A stretch of 64,000 bases of DNA, taken from the NCBI GenBank assembly GCA_012960535.1, contig DUBB01000026.1:1-64000 (forward strand). Direction: 5' to 3'. The DNA comes from Gammaproteobacteria bacterium. Its GTDB lineage: Bacteria; Pseudomonadota; Gammaproteobacteria; Pseudomonadales; Azotimanducaceae. The notes beneath the pieces are model-generated. The model was not told the DNA's origin. It was given only the letters and a program-made list of their open reading frames with translations, and did no database searches. Of the stretch, positions 40,567 to 50,279 are shown piece after piece. Numbering within the stretch: position 1 is the stretch's first letter; each line of letters opens with the position of its first letter. A program made the position numbers and the translations under genes.

Positions 40567-40763
40567 AAAATCCATCCCGGAGATTGGTTAAGCCTATCAC
40601 GTTTGGCGATTGCTTTTTTATCCGTTTAACGTGGTATTGCGAAGGGGCGTTGAGCCTTACGCTGGCACTAAAACTAATGATAAGTAGAGGACTGTTCTGT
40701 TCTACTCCGGGATAACAGCCGTTAAAAAGAACCCTTTCATTTATCCAGAGAAGACAGGCCGCC

Positions 40764-40816
40764 GACCGCTTGACTCAACCGGCAACCCGGTTGCAGCGAG
40801 CCGCTGGATAGCGGTC
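40764..40816. other. Compact three-way-junction foldback between yqiB and waaA
   Basis: GACCGCT (40764-40770) pairs exactly with AGCGGTC (40810-40816). Inside it are two further perfect hairpins: CAACCGG/CCGGTTG with loop CAAC (40776-40793), and CAGCG/CGCTG with loop AGC (40794-40806). All 19 base pairs lie within 53 bases. It lies in a gap of about 290 bases with no credible gene and no T-run on either side. It may be a structured RNA, a processing signal or a dispersed palindromic element; the strand is undetermined. Confidence 0.55.
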
Positions 40817-40855
40817 CACAGACAAAGAAAATAACAAGCAGATCATCGGGCTGAC

Positions 40856-42124
40856 TCAAATCCCCAGCTTAAAACGGTTCTTTAATTCAGCTTCAACCAG
40901 CTGCAACGCGCCCTGCTGCTTTAACATTGTTTGATAGGCACGGGCCTGCATGCTGGCGCGCCTGTCAGGGTCACTCAGCAAAGCTCGCATCTCACTGAGT
41001 AGCGCTCTGGGCGTCTCCACAACCGCCATGGCAGCCGCTGCCTGGAACGCTTCAGCAATGGCCTCGAAATTGTAAAGCGAGTCCCCACAGACAATGGCCG
41101 TACCCGCCAGTGCCGCCTCCATAAAGTTATGACCGCCCCGGGGAATTAAACTGCCACCAATGAAAGCAAGCTCGGATAAACCATAAAAATAGATAAGCTC
41201 ACCCATAACATCTAGCAGGTACACGTCCGTATCAGCAGTAACCACCTCCTGTCGGTAGCGGCTTACCGACTGCAGCTGATGCTCCGCTACTAACTTTTCG
41301 ATGGCCGAACTCCGCTTAATATGTCTGGGGGCAAGCACCAGTATCAAGTCCGGAATTTCTTTTTTCAGAGATTGATAAACCTCGAACATTAGCTTTTCCT
41401 CACCCGGGTGAGTACTCGCCGCCATCAACACCCGACGCCCCTGAAATAGGCAGTTGAAGCGTGCCTTGCGGTCTTCAAAATCCGCCGGCAGACGCTGATC
41501 AAATTTAATACTGCCGGTCACCGTCATACGACTCTCAGCCACACCCAGATTGCTGAAACGAGCCATATGCGAGGGTGATTGCAGGGCTAGCCAACTCATT
41601 TTCTCCAACATTGGCAAAGTCAGCGCTGGCCACCGCCTATACCCCTGATAGGATTTCTCCGACAACCGACCATTAATCAACATCACAGCAACCGATTGGG
41701 CAGCACACACATGGATGGTATTTGGCCAGAGTTCCGTTTCCATAGTGAGTAGCACACAGGGCCGTATGCGAGAAATAAAACGGGCAACAAAACCAGGCAG
41801 GTCATAGGGTGCGTAATAATTCAGCACTCGATCACCCAGATGCTGGTTAACCTGCTGCCTTCCCGCCGGGGTCATATTAGTCATGACAATGTCAAAATTG
41901 AGGGCAAGTAGTTTTTCTACCAGAGGAATTGCAGCAATGCTCTCACCTGCCGAAACTGCGTGCAGCCATATAACCTGATTGTCACTGGTCAGCTTGGGTA
42001 CAAAACCAAATCTATGCTGGATCTGCTGTCGGTAGCCTTTTTCTCTGAGCGAGCGAACCAGTTGCCGAATTAATACAACGGGTAACAGGATAGCGAAAAC
42101 AAAGGTATATAGACGTCGCACCAT
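40856..42124 (-). CDS. waaA: 3-deoxy-D-manno-octulosonic acid (Kdo) transferase
   Basis: WaaA adds Kdo residues to lipid IVA at the cytoplasmic face of the inner membrane. An N-terminal membrane anchor (RRLYTFVFAILLPVVLIRQLV) precedes a GT-B fold. The catalytic Glu is residue 61 in LHAVSAGESIAAIPL. METELWPN, TGSIKFDQ and GGSLIPRGGHNFMEAAL are family motifs. I chose the ATG at 42124 (MVRRLYTF), since the open frame to 42208 adds a non-family stretch. It is divergent from lpxL, a related lipid A step. Confidence 0.95.
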   Translation of the reverse strand: MVRRLYTFVFAILLPVVLIRQLVRSLREKGYRQQIQHRFGFVPKLTSDNQVIWLHAVSAGESIAAIPLVEKLLALNFDIVMTNMTPAGRQQVNQHLGDRVLNYYAPYDLPGFVARFISRIRPCVLLTMETELWPNTIHVCAAQSVAVMLINGRLSEKSYQGYRRWPALTLPMLEKMSWLALQSPSHMARFSNLGVAESRMTVTGSIKFDQRLPADFEDRKARFNCLFQGRRVLMAASTHPGEEKLMFEVYQSLKKEIPDLILVLAPRHIKRSSAIEKLVAEHQLQSVSRYRQEVVTADTDVYLLDVMGELIYFYGLSELAFIGGSLIPRGGHNFMEAALAGTAIVCGDSLYNFEAIAEAFQAAAAMAVVETPRALLSEMRALLSDPDRRASMQARAYQTMLKQQGALQLVEAELKNRFKLGI

Positions 42125-42362
42125 TACAACAACAGAAACATTGCAAGGCGCCTTTTCAACGACTGCAGACGAAAAAAATGATGTCGACCAGCCAGATATC
42201 GCTGCCAACAGAGCAAAAAATTACCTTCGTTTCCCTGGCCCGCTTCAATATTGTGAATCATTCCAGTTATTCATCCAAAGAATCCATGGATACTAGCATA
42301 ATCAAGTCTCTACTCGACTGGCATTTCACCTTACAATAAGCCTTTTTGACTCAGGGACAAAC

Positions 42363-43292
42363 TTGCCTAAACCACCCCTACTATCTGACCGCGAGCTTAA
42401 ACACCCTAGATACTGGCTCATCTGGCTACTGCTGGGTCTGACCTGGATGACGACACAACTACCTCAAAATGGCAGGATTCGTGCAGGTGCCCTGGTGGGC
42501 TGGATTGGCTACAGATTCGCCAGCAGGCGCCGCAATATCACCAGGGTAAATCTCAAGCTCAGCTTTCCACAGTTAAATGACCGCGAACTGGAGGAAAAAA
42601 CCAGGCAGGTATTTCGTTCAACTGGTATAGGACTGATCGAAACTGCTGCGGTCTGGTTAAGTGACCCTAGGCAATACCGAAATCGGGTGAAAATCCATGG
42701 CCTAGAACACCTGCAAACCATGAAAAACAGCGATCAGGGAATACTTCTGGTAGGAATGCACCAGGCAACCCTGGATTTTGCCGGGGCCGTGCTGGCCACC
42801 CACAAACCGTTTGATGTCATGTACAAAACCAACAAAAACAAATTAATTGAAGCTGTTATGACCCGAGGCCGTAACAGGAATTTTCCAGAAGCGATAGAGC
42901 ACAAGAATATTCGAAAGGTCGTACAGAACCTGCGCAACGGTCATATCGTCTGGTATGCCCCGGACCAGGATTATGGTCGAAAGCACTCAGTTTTTGCGCC
43001 TTTTTTTGGCTTACCAACGGCGTCTATCACGATTACCGGTAGAATCGCTGAACTAACGGGTGCCAGAATTATTTTCATGTCTCATTTCCGAATCAACAAT
43101 GATCAATCCTACGAGCTCTTCCTGACCCGGGGCCCTGAAGGTTATCCCAGCGGAGACAGCTACACAGATGCAACCGCATTGAATGTGCTCATTGAAGACG
43201 CTGTTAGGAAAGCACCTGAACAATATCTGTGGCTGCATAGAAGATTCAAAACCAGACCTGAAGGTGACCCAAATCCCTATAAGGATATCTAA
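42363..43292 (+). CDS. lpxL: Lipid A biosynthesis acyltransferase (LpxL/HtrB family)
   Basis: A membrane-anchored late acyltransferase that adds a secondary acyl chain to Kdo-lipid A. An N-terminal hydrophobic helix (YWLIWLLLGLTWMTT) is followed by the catalytic HX4D motif at His133 to Asp138 (MHQATLD), then YAPDQDYGRKHSVFAPFFG. The start is TTG with AGGGA upstream; no ATG fits. The 309 residues are typical. LpxL and LpxM cannot be told apart by sequence alone; the neighbour waaA supports LpxL. Confidence 0.88.
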   Translation: MPKPPLLSDRELKHPRYWLIWLLLGLTWMTTQLPQNGRIRAGALVGWIGYRFASRRRNITRVNLKLSFPQLNDRELEEKTRQVFRSTGIGLIETAAVWLSDPRQYRNRVKIHGLEHLQTMKNSDQGILLVGMHQATLDFAGAVLATHKPFDVMYKTNKNKLIEAVMTRGRNRNFPEAIEHKNIRKVVQNLRNGHIVWYAPDQDYGRKHSVFAPFFGLPTASITITGRIAELTGARIIFMSHFRINNDQSYELFLTRGPEGYPSGDSYTDATALNVLIEDAVRKAPEQYLWLHRRFKTRPEGDPNPYKDI

Positions 43293-43340
43293 GTCAACCT
43301 GACAGGCGGCTTGGAACACAAAAAAGATGGAAAAATAAAA

Positions 43341-45131
43341 TCACTCTACGCTGGTCATCGGCGCAACCCGCAGGACCTCATTGATTGTTGTCTCACCCGC
43401 AGCTACTTTCTGTGCGCCACTCAATCGCAATGTGCGCATACCTTGTTTCATCGCAGTCAGGCGCAATTTCCCAATATCAACCTCTCCACCCACCAGAAGC
43501 TTGACTTCATCGGTCATCTTCAGCAATTCGTAAATGCCCTCCCGACCCAGGTAGCCGGTATCTCTGCATTCCAGGCAACCCACTGGTACCTGCATTTTCT
43601 TTGGGACCTTGGCTTTAAAGGGTGCAACCAGCAATTTCCAGGCATCTTCATCGACAGTTTCGCTTTTACTGCAATGCGGACACAGCGTCCGAACCAGGCG
43701 CTGTGCCATCACGCCTAACAGGGTTGCTTTTATAAGATAAGGCGCAATCCCTAACTCCAGCAATCGCGTAATCGCGGACGGGGCATCATTGGTATGCAGG
43801 GTTGAGATAACAAGGTGGCCCGTCAAAGCTGCCTGAATGGCCATTTCAGCGGTTTCCAGATCACGTATTTCACCTACCATAATGATATCGGGATCCTGTC
43901 TTAACAACGCTCTGACACCCTCGGAAAACGTCAAACCGATATTCTGCTGGACCTGCATCTGATTGAAAGCAGACTCTACCATCTCAATAGGGTCCTCGAT
44001 GGTGCAAACATTGACCTCCGAGGTAGCCAGCTTTTTTAAACTACTGTAAAGCGTCGTGGTTTTCCCTGATCCAGTAGGCCCGGTAACCAGCACAATACCA
44101 TTGGAATTTTCAACGAGCCCTTCCCACTGTCGATAATCTTCATTCGCCAGGCCCAGTTCGGAAAAGCTCTTGAGCAGGATATCCGGATCAAAAACCCGCA
44201 TCACCATTTTCTCGCCGTTGGCGGTGGGCAAACTGGATAATCTCAATTCAACTTCATTGCCTTCCGGCGTTCGAGTCTTTAAACGGCCATCCTGGGGCCT
44301 TCTTTTTTCCGCTACATCCATCCTTCCCAGGCTTTTTACTCTACTGACAACGGCGGCGACTATCTGGGCTGGCAATTCATAAACGGTATGCAGGACGCCA
44401 TCAATTCTGAAACGGATCTTGCCTTTATCCCGGCGAGGCTCGACATGGATATCACTGGCTCTCTGGGTAAATGCATATTGCAATAGCCAATCTACAATAT
44501 TAACGATATGACCATCATTAGCCTCCATACCATCGAGTTCACCCAATTCCAGCATCTGCTCGAGATTACCCAAGCTTGTTGTCGATAATCCCTGTGCTGC
44601 GGCCTGACTCACAGACCTTGCGATAGTATAGAATTCTGAACTATAGCGACGAATATCAGCGGGGTTTGCAACAAATCGAACGATACTCTTTCCGGGTTGA
44701 GACTGACCTATGGTCGCTTCCCAACTTGACACATAAGGTTCGGCACTGACAATTTCAACTTTCGTATCGTCTACACTCACTGCCAGTATGCCGTGACGAC
44801 GGGCAAACTCACTGGACATCACCTTGGTGACCACCTGTGCATCAATTTTCAACGGATCAATTCGTTTATAGGCCTGACCCGATTTTTCACTGAGCCATCT
44901 GACCAGAGTATCGATGCTCAGTTTCTTACCCGGCATTGAAGCATCGGCCACTTCTTCTTCGCCAATCAGCTCCAGGGGATGCCAGCCGACCTGGTCCGCG
45001 CGTCTTGATTTAACGGAAAGCGCATCGGCATCCTGCGCCGTCAGGCGACCCTCATTCAACAAATCGCTGACTAACGAAAGATAGTTTAAAGTAATGTCTG
45101 GCTTATTTTCAGAGTGAAGATAATCGTCCAA
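43341..45131 (-). CDS. GspE/PilB-family secretion ATPase
   Basis: A type II secretion/type IV pilus assembly ATPase. An N-terminal T2SSE_N-like domain (about residues 60-160) is followed by the catalytic domain with Walker A GPTGSGKTTTLYSSL, the Asp box TIEDPIE, Walker B DPDIIMVGEIRD and His box ALTGHLVISTLHTNDA. The zinc site is CPHC with CLEC about 30 residues later. The 596 residues are complete. The start is TTG at 45131, the only start codon after the upstream in-frame stop. No other secretion or pilus gene is nearby. Confidence 0.85.
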   Translation of the reverse strand: MDDYLHSENKPDITLNYLSLVSDLLNEGRLTAQDADALSVKSRRADQVGWHPLELIGEEEVADASMPGKKLSIDTLVRWLSEKSGQAYKRIDPLKIDAQVVTKVMSSEFARRHGILAVSVDDTKVEIVSAEPYVSSWEATIGQSQPGKSIVRFVANPADIRRYSSEFYTIARSVSQAAAQGLSTTSLGNLEQMLELGELDGMEANDGHIVNIVDWLLQYAFTQRASDIHVEPRRDKGKIRFRIDGVLHTVYELPAQIVAAVVSRVKSLGRMDVAEKRRPQDGRLKTRTPEGNEVELRLSSLPTANGEKMVMRVFDPDILLKSFSELGLANEDYRQWEGLVENSNGIVLVTGPTGSGKTTTLYSSLKKLATSEVNVCTIEDPIEMVESAFNQMQVQQNIGLTFSEGVRALLRQDPDIIMVGEIRDLETAEMAIQAALTGHLVISTLHTNDAPSAITRLLELGIAPYLIKATLLGVMAQRLVRTLCPHCSKSETVDEDAWKLLVAPFKAKVPKKMQVPVGCLECRDTGYLGREGIYELLKMTDEVKLLVGGEVDIGKLRLTAMKQGMRTLRLSGAQKVAAGETTINEVLRVAPMTSVE

Positions 45132-45310
45132 AGAAAGAGTACCCGCCGACGCAGAGGATCATTAAGCTTACACGTTTTTTGACTATGATGCTTTGCCCGG
45201 ACTCACAACTAAGTCTTCCAGAAATATCAACTCGCCAGCATTTCAGTCGCTCCTGAAACAAACGGATTAATTGCTGCTGCTCTTCAGGATCAATTTTCCT
45301 GCGCTGGGGG

Positions 45311-45316
45311 TATAAT
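45311..45316 (+). promoter_or_regulatory. Candidate -10 element of argA
   Basis: A perfect TATAAT lies 36 bases before the argA ATG, in the 220-base divergent gap with the GspE-type gene. No convincing -35 stands 16-18 bases upstream, so an activator may be needed, or the match is chance. I did not see a clear ARG box. Confidence 0.35.
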
Positions 45317-45352
45317 GAGCGGCTCGCTTATTTTGACCAGATAGAAAACAGC

Positions 45353-46642
45353 ATGGACAACGGTTTTGATCACATAAAATGGTTCAGGGATGCATCCCCT
45401 TTTATCAATTCGCACAGGCAGAAAACCTTCTTACTGTACCTGGGAAGCCAGGCACTGCAGTCAGAAAATCTTGCCAATATCATACGCGATATCGCTTTAC
45501 TGAACTCCCTGGGTATCAAGCTGGTCATCGTTCATGGCTGGGCCGGATTACTACAACAATCGAGGGCATCCATACAAGATAATGCCTGGTCGAAGTTCCT
45601 GGATGCCATCATTGTCCCGGAAATCCTCGATTCCTGTATTAATCTGATTTCAGGAACCCAGGGCCGCCTGCTGGCACAACTCAGTGCGGGCACGCCTAAC
45701 TCGTCTATGTACCGTTCTGACCTGGTCGTGACAACGGGCAACTTCATTCGGGCCCGCCCAAAAGGCATCATCAATGGCATCGACCATCATCACAGTGGCC
45801 GGGTCCGAAAAATTAATCGAACGGCGCTTACCCAGCAACTTGATAATCCTGCCATCGTTCTGATCTCACCGATTGGCTATTCACTCACTGGAGAGACGTT
45901 TATCCTTGATCCCAGGGATCTTGCCGCCGAAGTCGCGGCAGTACTCAAGGCAGATAAGCTCATATTTTTCGTTGCCAACGACGGCCTGATGGACGATCAG
46001 AGCAAGCTCATCAGCGAAATCATGAGTAATGAGCTCACAGCCGATCTGAATGCCACCGAGCAGCCTATCCTGCATGCTGCCCGACGCGCGATAGAACAGG
46101 GTGTAGAAAGATGTCATCTCATTGGTTTTAAAAGAGACGGCGCTCTTCTGCAGGAGCTTTTTACCAGAGAGGGTTCTGGCACCCAGGTGGTTCGACACAG
46201 TTCGATTCGAGTACGCCAGGCCACGGCAGGCGATATACCTGGGATCATTGCCCTGATTGAACCCCTTGAACAAGCAGGCTATCTGGTGAAACGTTCCCGG
46301 GAGCTACTGGAATCAGAAGTCGACCATTTCACCATTATTGAACAGAGTGGCGTTGTGGTCAGCTGTGCAGCAATCTACCCGTATCAGGATATGGCGGAAC
46401 TGGCCTGCCTGGCGACTCATGCTGACTACCGCGATAGAGAACTCGGTGATCTGCTGCTGGAAGCAGTAACCAATCAGGTTCGTATGAAAGCCATTAAAAA
46501 GATGTTCGTGCTTACCACTCAAACTGACCACTGGTTCATAGAAAGGGGATTCTCTGCTGAATCACTGGACTCGCTACCAGAAAATAAACGGGCCTATTAC
46601 AACTACCAGCGGAATTCTAAACTGCTAACCAAAGTGCTATGA
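45353..46642 (+). CDS. argA: N-acetylglutamate synthase ArgA
   Basis: ArgA acetylates glutamate to begin arginine synthesis. The N-terminal amino-acid-kinase-like domain (FLLYLGSQALQSENLANII, KLVIVHGWAGLLQQ) binds the feedback inhibitor arginine. The C-terminal GNAT domain (IRVRQATAGDIPGIIALIEP, ELACLATHADYRDRELGDLL) is catalytic. The 429 residues match classical two-domain ArgA. It converges on hemE, overlapping its end by six bases. Confidence 0.95.
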   Translation: MDNGFDHIKWFRDASPFINSHRQKTFLLYLGSQALQSENLANIIRDIALLNSLGIKLVIVHGWAGLLQQSRASIQDNAWSKFLDAIIVPEILDSCINLISGTQGRLLAQLSAGTPNSSMYRSDLVVTTGNFIRARPKGIINGIDHHHSGRVRKINRTALTQQLDNPAIVLISPIGYSLTGETFILDPRDLAAEVAAVLKADKLIFFVANDGLMDDQSKLISEIMSNELTADLNATEQPILHAARRAIEQGVERCHLIGFKRDGALLQELFTREGSGTQVVRHSSIRVRQATAGDIPGIIALIEPLEQAGYLVKRSRELLESEVDHFTIIEQSGVVVSCAAIYPYQDMAELACLATHADYRDRELGDLLLEAVTNQVRMKAIKKMFVLTTQTDHWFIERGFSAESLDSLPENKRAYYNYQRNSKLLTKVL

Positions 46643-47689
46643 CACGGTCCTTGCCGAGTATTCATGGACAAAATCAACCAGCCCTTTAACATGGTCAACC
46701 GGTGTTTCCGGAATGATGCCATGACCCAGGTTGAATATATGCCCAGGCCTTCCAGCGACGCAATCCAATAACGATCTGGCCTGACTGCGCACGGCTTGCA
46801 GCGTACTGCATAAAACAATCGGATCCATATTACCCTGAACGGCCTGGACGTCAGTTGCGTCCCAGGTTTCCATGAGATCGCAACGCCAGTCCAGGGCCAG
46901 CACATCTCCTCCCGCTCTGGCCATTTCCCCTGCCAGGGCTGGATTGCCTGTACCAAAATGGATAATCGGTACCTTGCCTGATATGGCGTCGATCAATCGC
47001 TTACTATGAGGCTGAACGTAACTTAGATACTCGGTCACGCCCAGGCACCCAACCCAGCTATCAAACAGCTGGATTGCCTGGACTCCGGAGCGAATCTGGT
47101 AATTCAGATAATCAATAGCTGCGTCGGTTATCTTTTCCATTAGTCGATGCCAGGCACCACTATCACCGTACATCAATTGCTTGACGTGCACATAGTTTCG
47201 AGAACCCTGGCCTTCTATGGCATAGGATGCCAGGGTAAAAGGCGCACCGCCAAACCCGATCAGCGGTATATCCGCCGGTAACTCGGAACGAATCAGCCGA
47301 ATCGCTTCAGCTATGTAAGGCATGGTTAACTCTGACGGCCTGATCAGAATATCATCGATATCCTTGTGGCTGCGTATCGGGTTGGCAATTTGTGGGCCCA
47401 CACCCGGCAGATAGTCCAGGCTCAAACCCATGGGCTCCAGTATCGGCAGCAAATCAGCAAATAAAATCGCCGCATCAACGCCGAGGATGCGTTGGGCATC
47501 GCAGGTGACTTGCGCAGCCAGATGAGGCGTCTTGAAAAAATCCAGACTTGATGTGCCTGCCTTTACCTGATGGTATTCCGGCATATATCTGCCAGCCTGC
47601 CGATTGAGCCAGATCGGCGTATAAGGCGTTTTTTCACCCCGACATGCCTTCATGAAGGCTGAATTATGCAATAGCTGACTCATTGGCAT
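46637..47689 (-). CDS. hemE: Uroporphyrinogen decarboxylase
   Basis: HemE decarboxylates uroporphyrinogen III to coproporphyrinogen III in heme synthesis. The signature PIWLNRQAGRYMPEYHQVK is near the N-terminus, and the substrate segment GFGGAPFTLASYAIEG is intact. NLGHGIIPETP closes the barrel. Its 350 residues are standard. It is transcribed after the cyclase gene at a 78-base distance; co-transcription is possible but unproven. Confidence 0.97.
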   Translation of the reverse strand: MPMSQLLHNSAFMKACRGEKTPYTPIWLNRQAGRYMPEYHQVKAGTSSLDFFKTPHLAAQVTCDAQRILGVDAAILFADLLPILEPMGLSLDYLPGVGPQIANPIRSHKDIDDILIRPSELTMPYIAEAIRLIRSELPADIPLIGFGGAPFTLASYAIEGQGSRNYVHVKQLMYGDSGAWHRLMEKITDAAIDYLNYQIRSGVQAIQLFDSWVGCLGVTEYLSYVQPHSKRLIDAISGKVPIIHFGTGNPALAGEMARAGGDVLALDWRCDLMETWDATDVQAVQGNMDPIVLCSTLQAVRSQARSLLDCVAGRPGHIFNLGHGIIPETPVDHVKGLVDFVHEYSARTVS

Positions 47690-47767
47690 CCCACGGATTT
47701 TTCGGCATTATACCCGTACCCATAGACAATGGCCCGTGCCAATTGATTGCTGCAAGAAAATTCAGGA

Positions 47768-48955
47768 TTAGCCCTGTACACGAACAGCATGCACAGGCCG
47801 GGATAGACCAGGGACAGTCGCGGGTTCTCTGGCCACACCAGCATATTTACCACCCAGCATGGTCCAGCTGCTGCTGGACACCAAAATCTCATCATCTTCG
47901 GCCAGGCCCTCCAACCGGCTGGCCAGGTTAACAACCGAGCCAAATGCTGAGTATTGCAACCGATCCATGCAACCGAAACTACCCAGAACACAGAAACCCG
48001 AATGAATACCCATGCGTAGGCCGATTGGTATCACAATGCCACGATCAACCCAACTGCGACGTAACTCAAACCATTTGCTGCGCATCTCCAGGGCCATCTT
48101 AACGCAACGGTCAATGCCTTGTTGCGGTGGGATTTCCTGCGGGGCTCCAAAGATAACCATCAAACCATCTCCGGTAAACTTATCCAGCGTACCGCCATGA
48201 TGCAGCGTGATCCGCGACATCACATTGAAATATTCAATCAACAATTCGATCAACTCGGACTCATCTGTCAGTTCGGATAATCGGGTAAATCCACTGATGT
48301 CCGAAAAAAATATGGTCACATATAGGCGTTGCATGCTTGCAACGCTATGTTGCTCTACAGACTTCAACTGGGTCACCAACTGGGACGGCAGATACGGCTG
48401 CATCAACTGGTTAGAACTTGCTTTTCGAGCATGTAACCTTGAGGAAACTTTTTGTCGAATGCCCAGCAGACGGGTTTCAGAAAAACCTAACCCAACCAGA
48501 TAACCACCATACCCCAGCAACAGCAGCAGCGCGAAGAAATCTGCTCTAGACAGCGCTGCCGCACTGTTCAGAATCCTCGGAATTGCTATCAGCAATGCGG
48601 TCATCAGGCTCAAATAAATTACTCGGGCAATGACTGATCCTGGTTTCAGGGTCATCAGGGCGGTCATCAACATGGCACCAAGCAACGCCAGGACCGGAAT
48701 AAATAAAAGAGGCGTAAAAGCAACCAGAGCACTGACCCAAAGAGCATCGATGACCAGCAACCAGCGTATCCAGTTAATTTCCTTGAGCCAATGTAGCCCC
48801 ATCAGATAACAAACGTGCGGATACAGCAAAAGACCGACAAGTAAACCCTGCATGACCGCCGAGGGCGTCACGGAGTTAGCCACGATAATAACGGCGATGG
48901 TTTGCGCAAAGGTTCTTGCGGGGTAGATTAGATCATTCAGATGGGCTCGGTTCAT
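47768..48955 (-). CDS. Membrane-bound class III adenylate/guanylate cyclase
   Basis: About six hydrophobic segments fill residues 10-170, then a single cyclase homology domain. Metal-binding Asp residues are in FFSDISGFTRL and FTGDGLMVIFG. The base-contact Lys is in LDKFTGD, and the transition-state Asn and Arg are in VNLASRLEG. The position that is Asp or Thr in many adenylate cyclases is Ser (QYSAFG). All catalytic residues are present, so it should be active, most likely making cAMP; GTP use is not excluded. The frame can also start at a TTG (48970). Confidence 0.85.
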   Translation of the reverse strand: MNRAHLNDLIYPARTFAQTIAVIIVANSVTPSAVMQGLLVGLLLYPHVCYLMGLHWLKEINWIRWLLVIDALWVSALVAFTPLLFIPVLALLGAMLMTALMTLKPGSVIARVIYLSLMTALLIAIPRILNSAAALSRADFFALLLLLGYGGYLVGLGFSETRLLGIRQKVSSRLHARKASSNQLMQPYLPSQLVTQLKSVEQHSVASMQRLYVTIFFSDISGFTRLSELTDESELIELLIEYFNVMSRITLHHGGTLDKFTGDGLMVIFGAPQEIPPQQGIDRCVKMALEMRSKWFELRRSWVDRGIVIPIGLRMGIHSGFCVLGSFGCMDRLQYSAFGSVVNLASRLEGLAEDDEILVSSSSWTMLGGKYAGVAREPATVPGLSRPVHAVRVQG

Positions 48956-49039
48956 CTGCTGATTTTGCAAACTAAATGTTGCTCAGGTGTAGGCCTAAAT
49001 CCTTAGCTAAAACAGGACATCACTGAGATTTCGAGCGGA

Positions 49040-50236
49040 CTATTCGACGCCTTCCAGCGGCATAGGCACATCCGGCTCGACATCAAGTGCATAGTCTACT
49101 TCCGCAAAGTCGAATCCATGCATTTGCAGAAAGGCCTGACGATAACCTTCGAAATCGGTCAGTTCACCCAGGTTCTCCTGGTTTACCTTGTGCCAGTAAC
49201 GACGTACGTAATCCTGGATTGCGTCATCAAGCTCTAGATCATCCATCCTGATACGACCTGATTTATCTTGTCGTAACGGCTCACCAGAAAACAACTGGGT
49301 CCTGAATAGCCTGTCAGTCTGCTCAATGCAGCCTTCATGTGTACCGGCACCTTTCATTGCCCTGAATAACAAGGATAGATAAACGCTCATTCCAGGGATA
49401 GCAGACGCAGCCTGGGTCAACAGCCCTTTCATGACCACCACGTGCGCCTTTCCCGCAACCCCTTGAAGTGCGCTGACTACACTGGCTGCGGCTCGATCTA
49501 AATCTTCCTTGGCTTTACCAATGGTGCCGTGATAATAAATCGGCCAAGTGACCTGGCTACCCAGGTAAGTATAATTTGTGGTCAAACAGCCCTCGGCCAG
49601 GCAATCATTTTCGAGCAGGGCCTTAATCCAGTCTTCCCAATCTTCACCGCCCATAACCTTCACAGTGTCGGCTATTTCCTCAGGCTCTGCTGGCTCCAGT
49701 GTTAGGGGTCGTAATTGCTGCGTATTAAAATCAATCGTGGTGCCTTCAAAAGCTTCGCCGATAGGCTTTAACACAGACCTGACGGTCTCTCCTGAAGGCA
49801 GGGTGCGCGCTGGCGCAGCGAGCGAGTAAATCACCATATCTACCTGCCCCAAATCTCGTTTGATACAATCGATCACAGCCGATTTCATCTCTGCTGAAAA
49901 GGCATCACCATTGAAGTTACTGGCATACAAGCCTGCGTCATGAGCGGCCCGGGTAAAAGCTGCCGACTTATACCATCCTGCTGACGCGGTCCGGCCTTTT
50001 TTTGAAGCTCGCTCAAAGAAAACCCCAATAGTTGCTGCAGAACAGCCAAAAGCGGCACTGATTCTGGAAGCCAGGCCATAGCCTCCGGATGATCCTATTA
50101 CCAGAACTCGCCGGGGACCTGCCTTGATGAGACCACCTGCCCTGACCCTACTGATCTGATTCTCTACATCCTGCGCGCAGCCCTGTGGATGTGCTGTGGT
50201 GCAAAGGAATCCCTTTATTCTAGGTTGAATGATCAT
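49040..50236 (-). CDS. fabV: Enoyl-ACP reductase FabV
   Basis: FabV is an NADH-dependent trans-2-enoyl-ACP/CoA reductase of fatty acid synthesis, known to be insensitive to triclosan in Vibrio and Pseudomonas. The family N-terminus IIQPRIKGFLCTTAHPQGC, the dinucleotide motif GSSGGYG and the active-site Tyr-x8-Lys (Tyr234 and Lys243 in YYHGTIGKAK) are present. The 398 residues are normal. It follows lgt by 43 bases. Confidence 0.96.
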   Translation of the reverse strand: MIIQPRIKGFLCTTAHPQGCAQDVENQISRVRAGGLIKAGPRRVLVIGSSGGYGLASRISAAFGCSAATIGVFFERASKKGRTASAGWYKSAAFTRAAHDAGLYASNFNGDAFSAEMKSAVIDCIKRDLGQVDMVIYSLAAPARTLPSGETVRSVLKPIGEAFEGTTIDFNTQQLRPLTLEPAEPEEIADTVKVMGGEDWEDWIKALLENDCLAEGCLTTNYTYLGSQVTWPIYYHGTIGKAKEDLDRAAASVVSALQGVAGKAHVVVMKGLLTQAASAIPGMSVYLSLLFRAMKGAGTHEGCIEQTDRLFRTQLFSGEPLRQDKSGRIRMDDLELDDAIQDYVRRYWHKVNQENLGELTDFEGYRQAFLQMHGFDFAEVDYALDVEPDVPMPLEGVE

Positions 50237-50279
50237 AGCTTACCGTTTCCTGATGTATTGAATTCCTGTCCGCTCTTTT

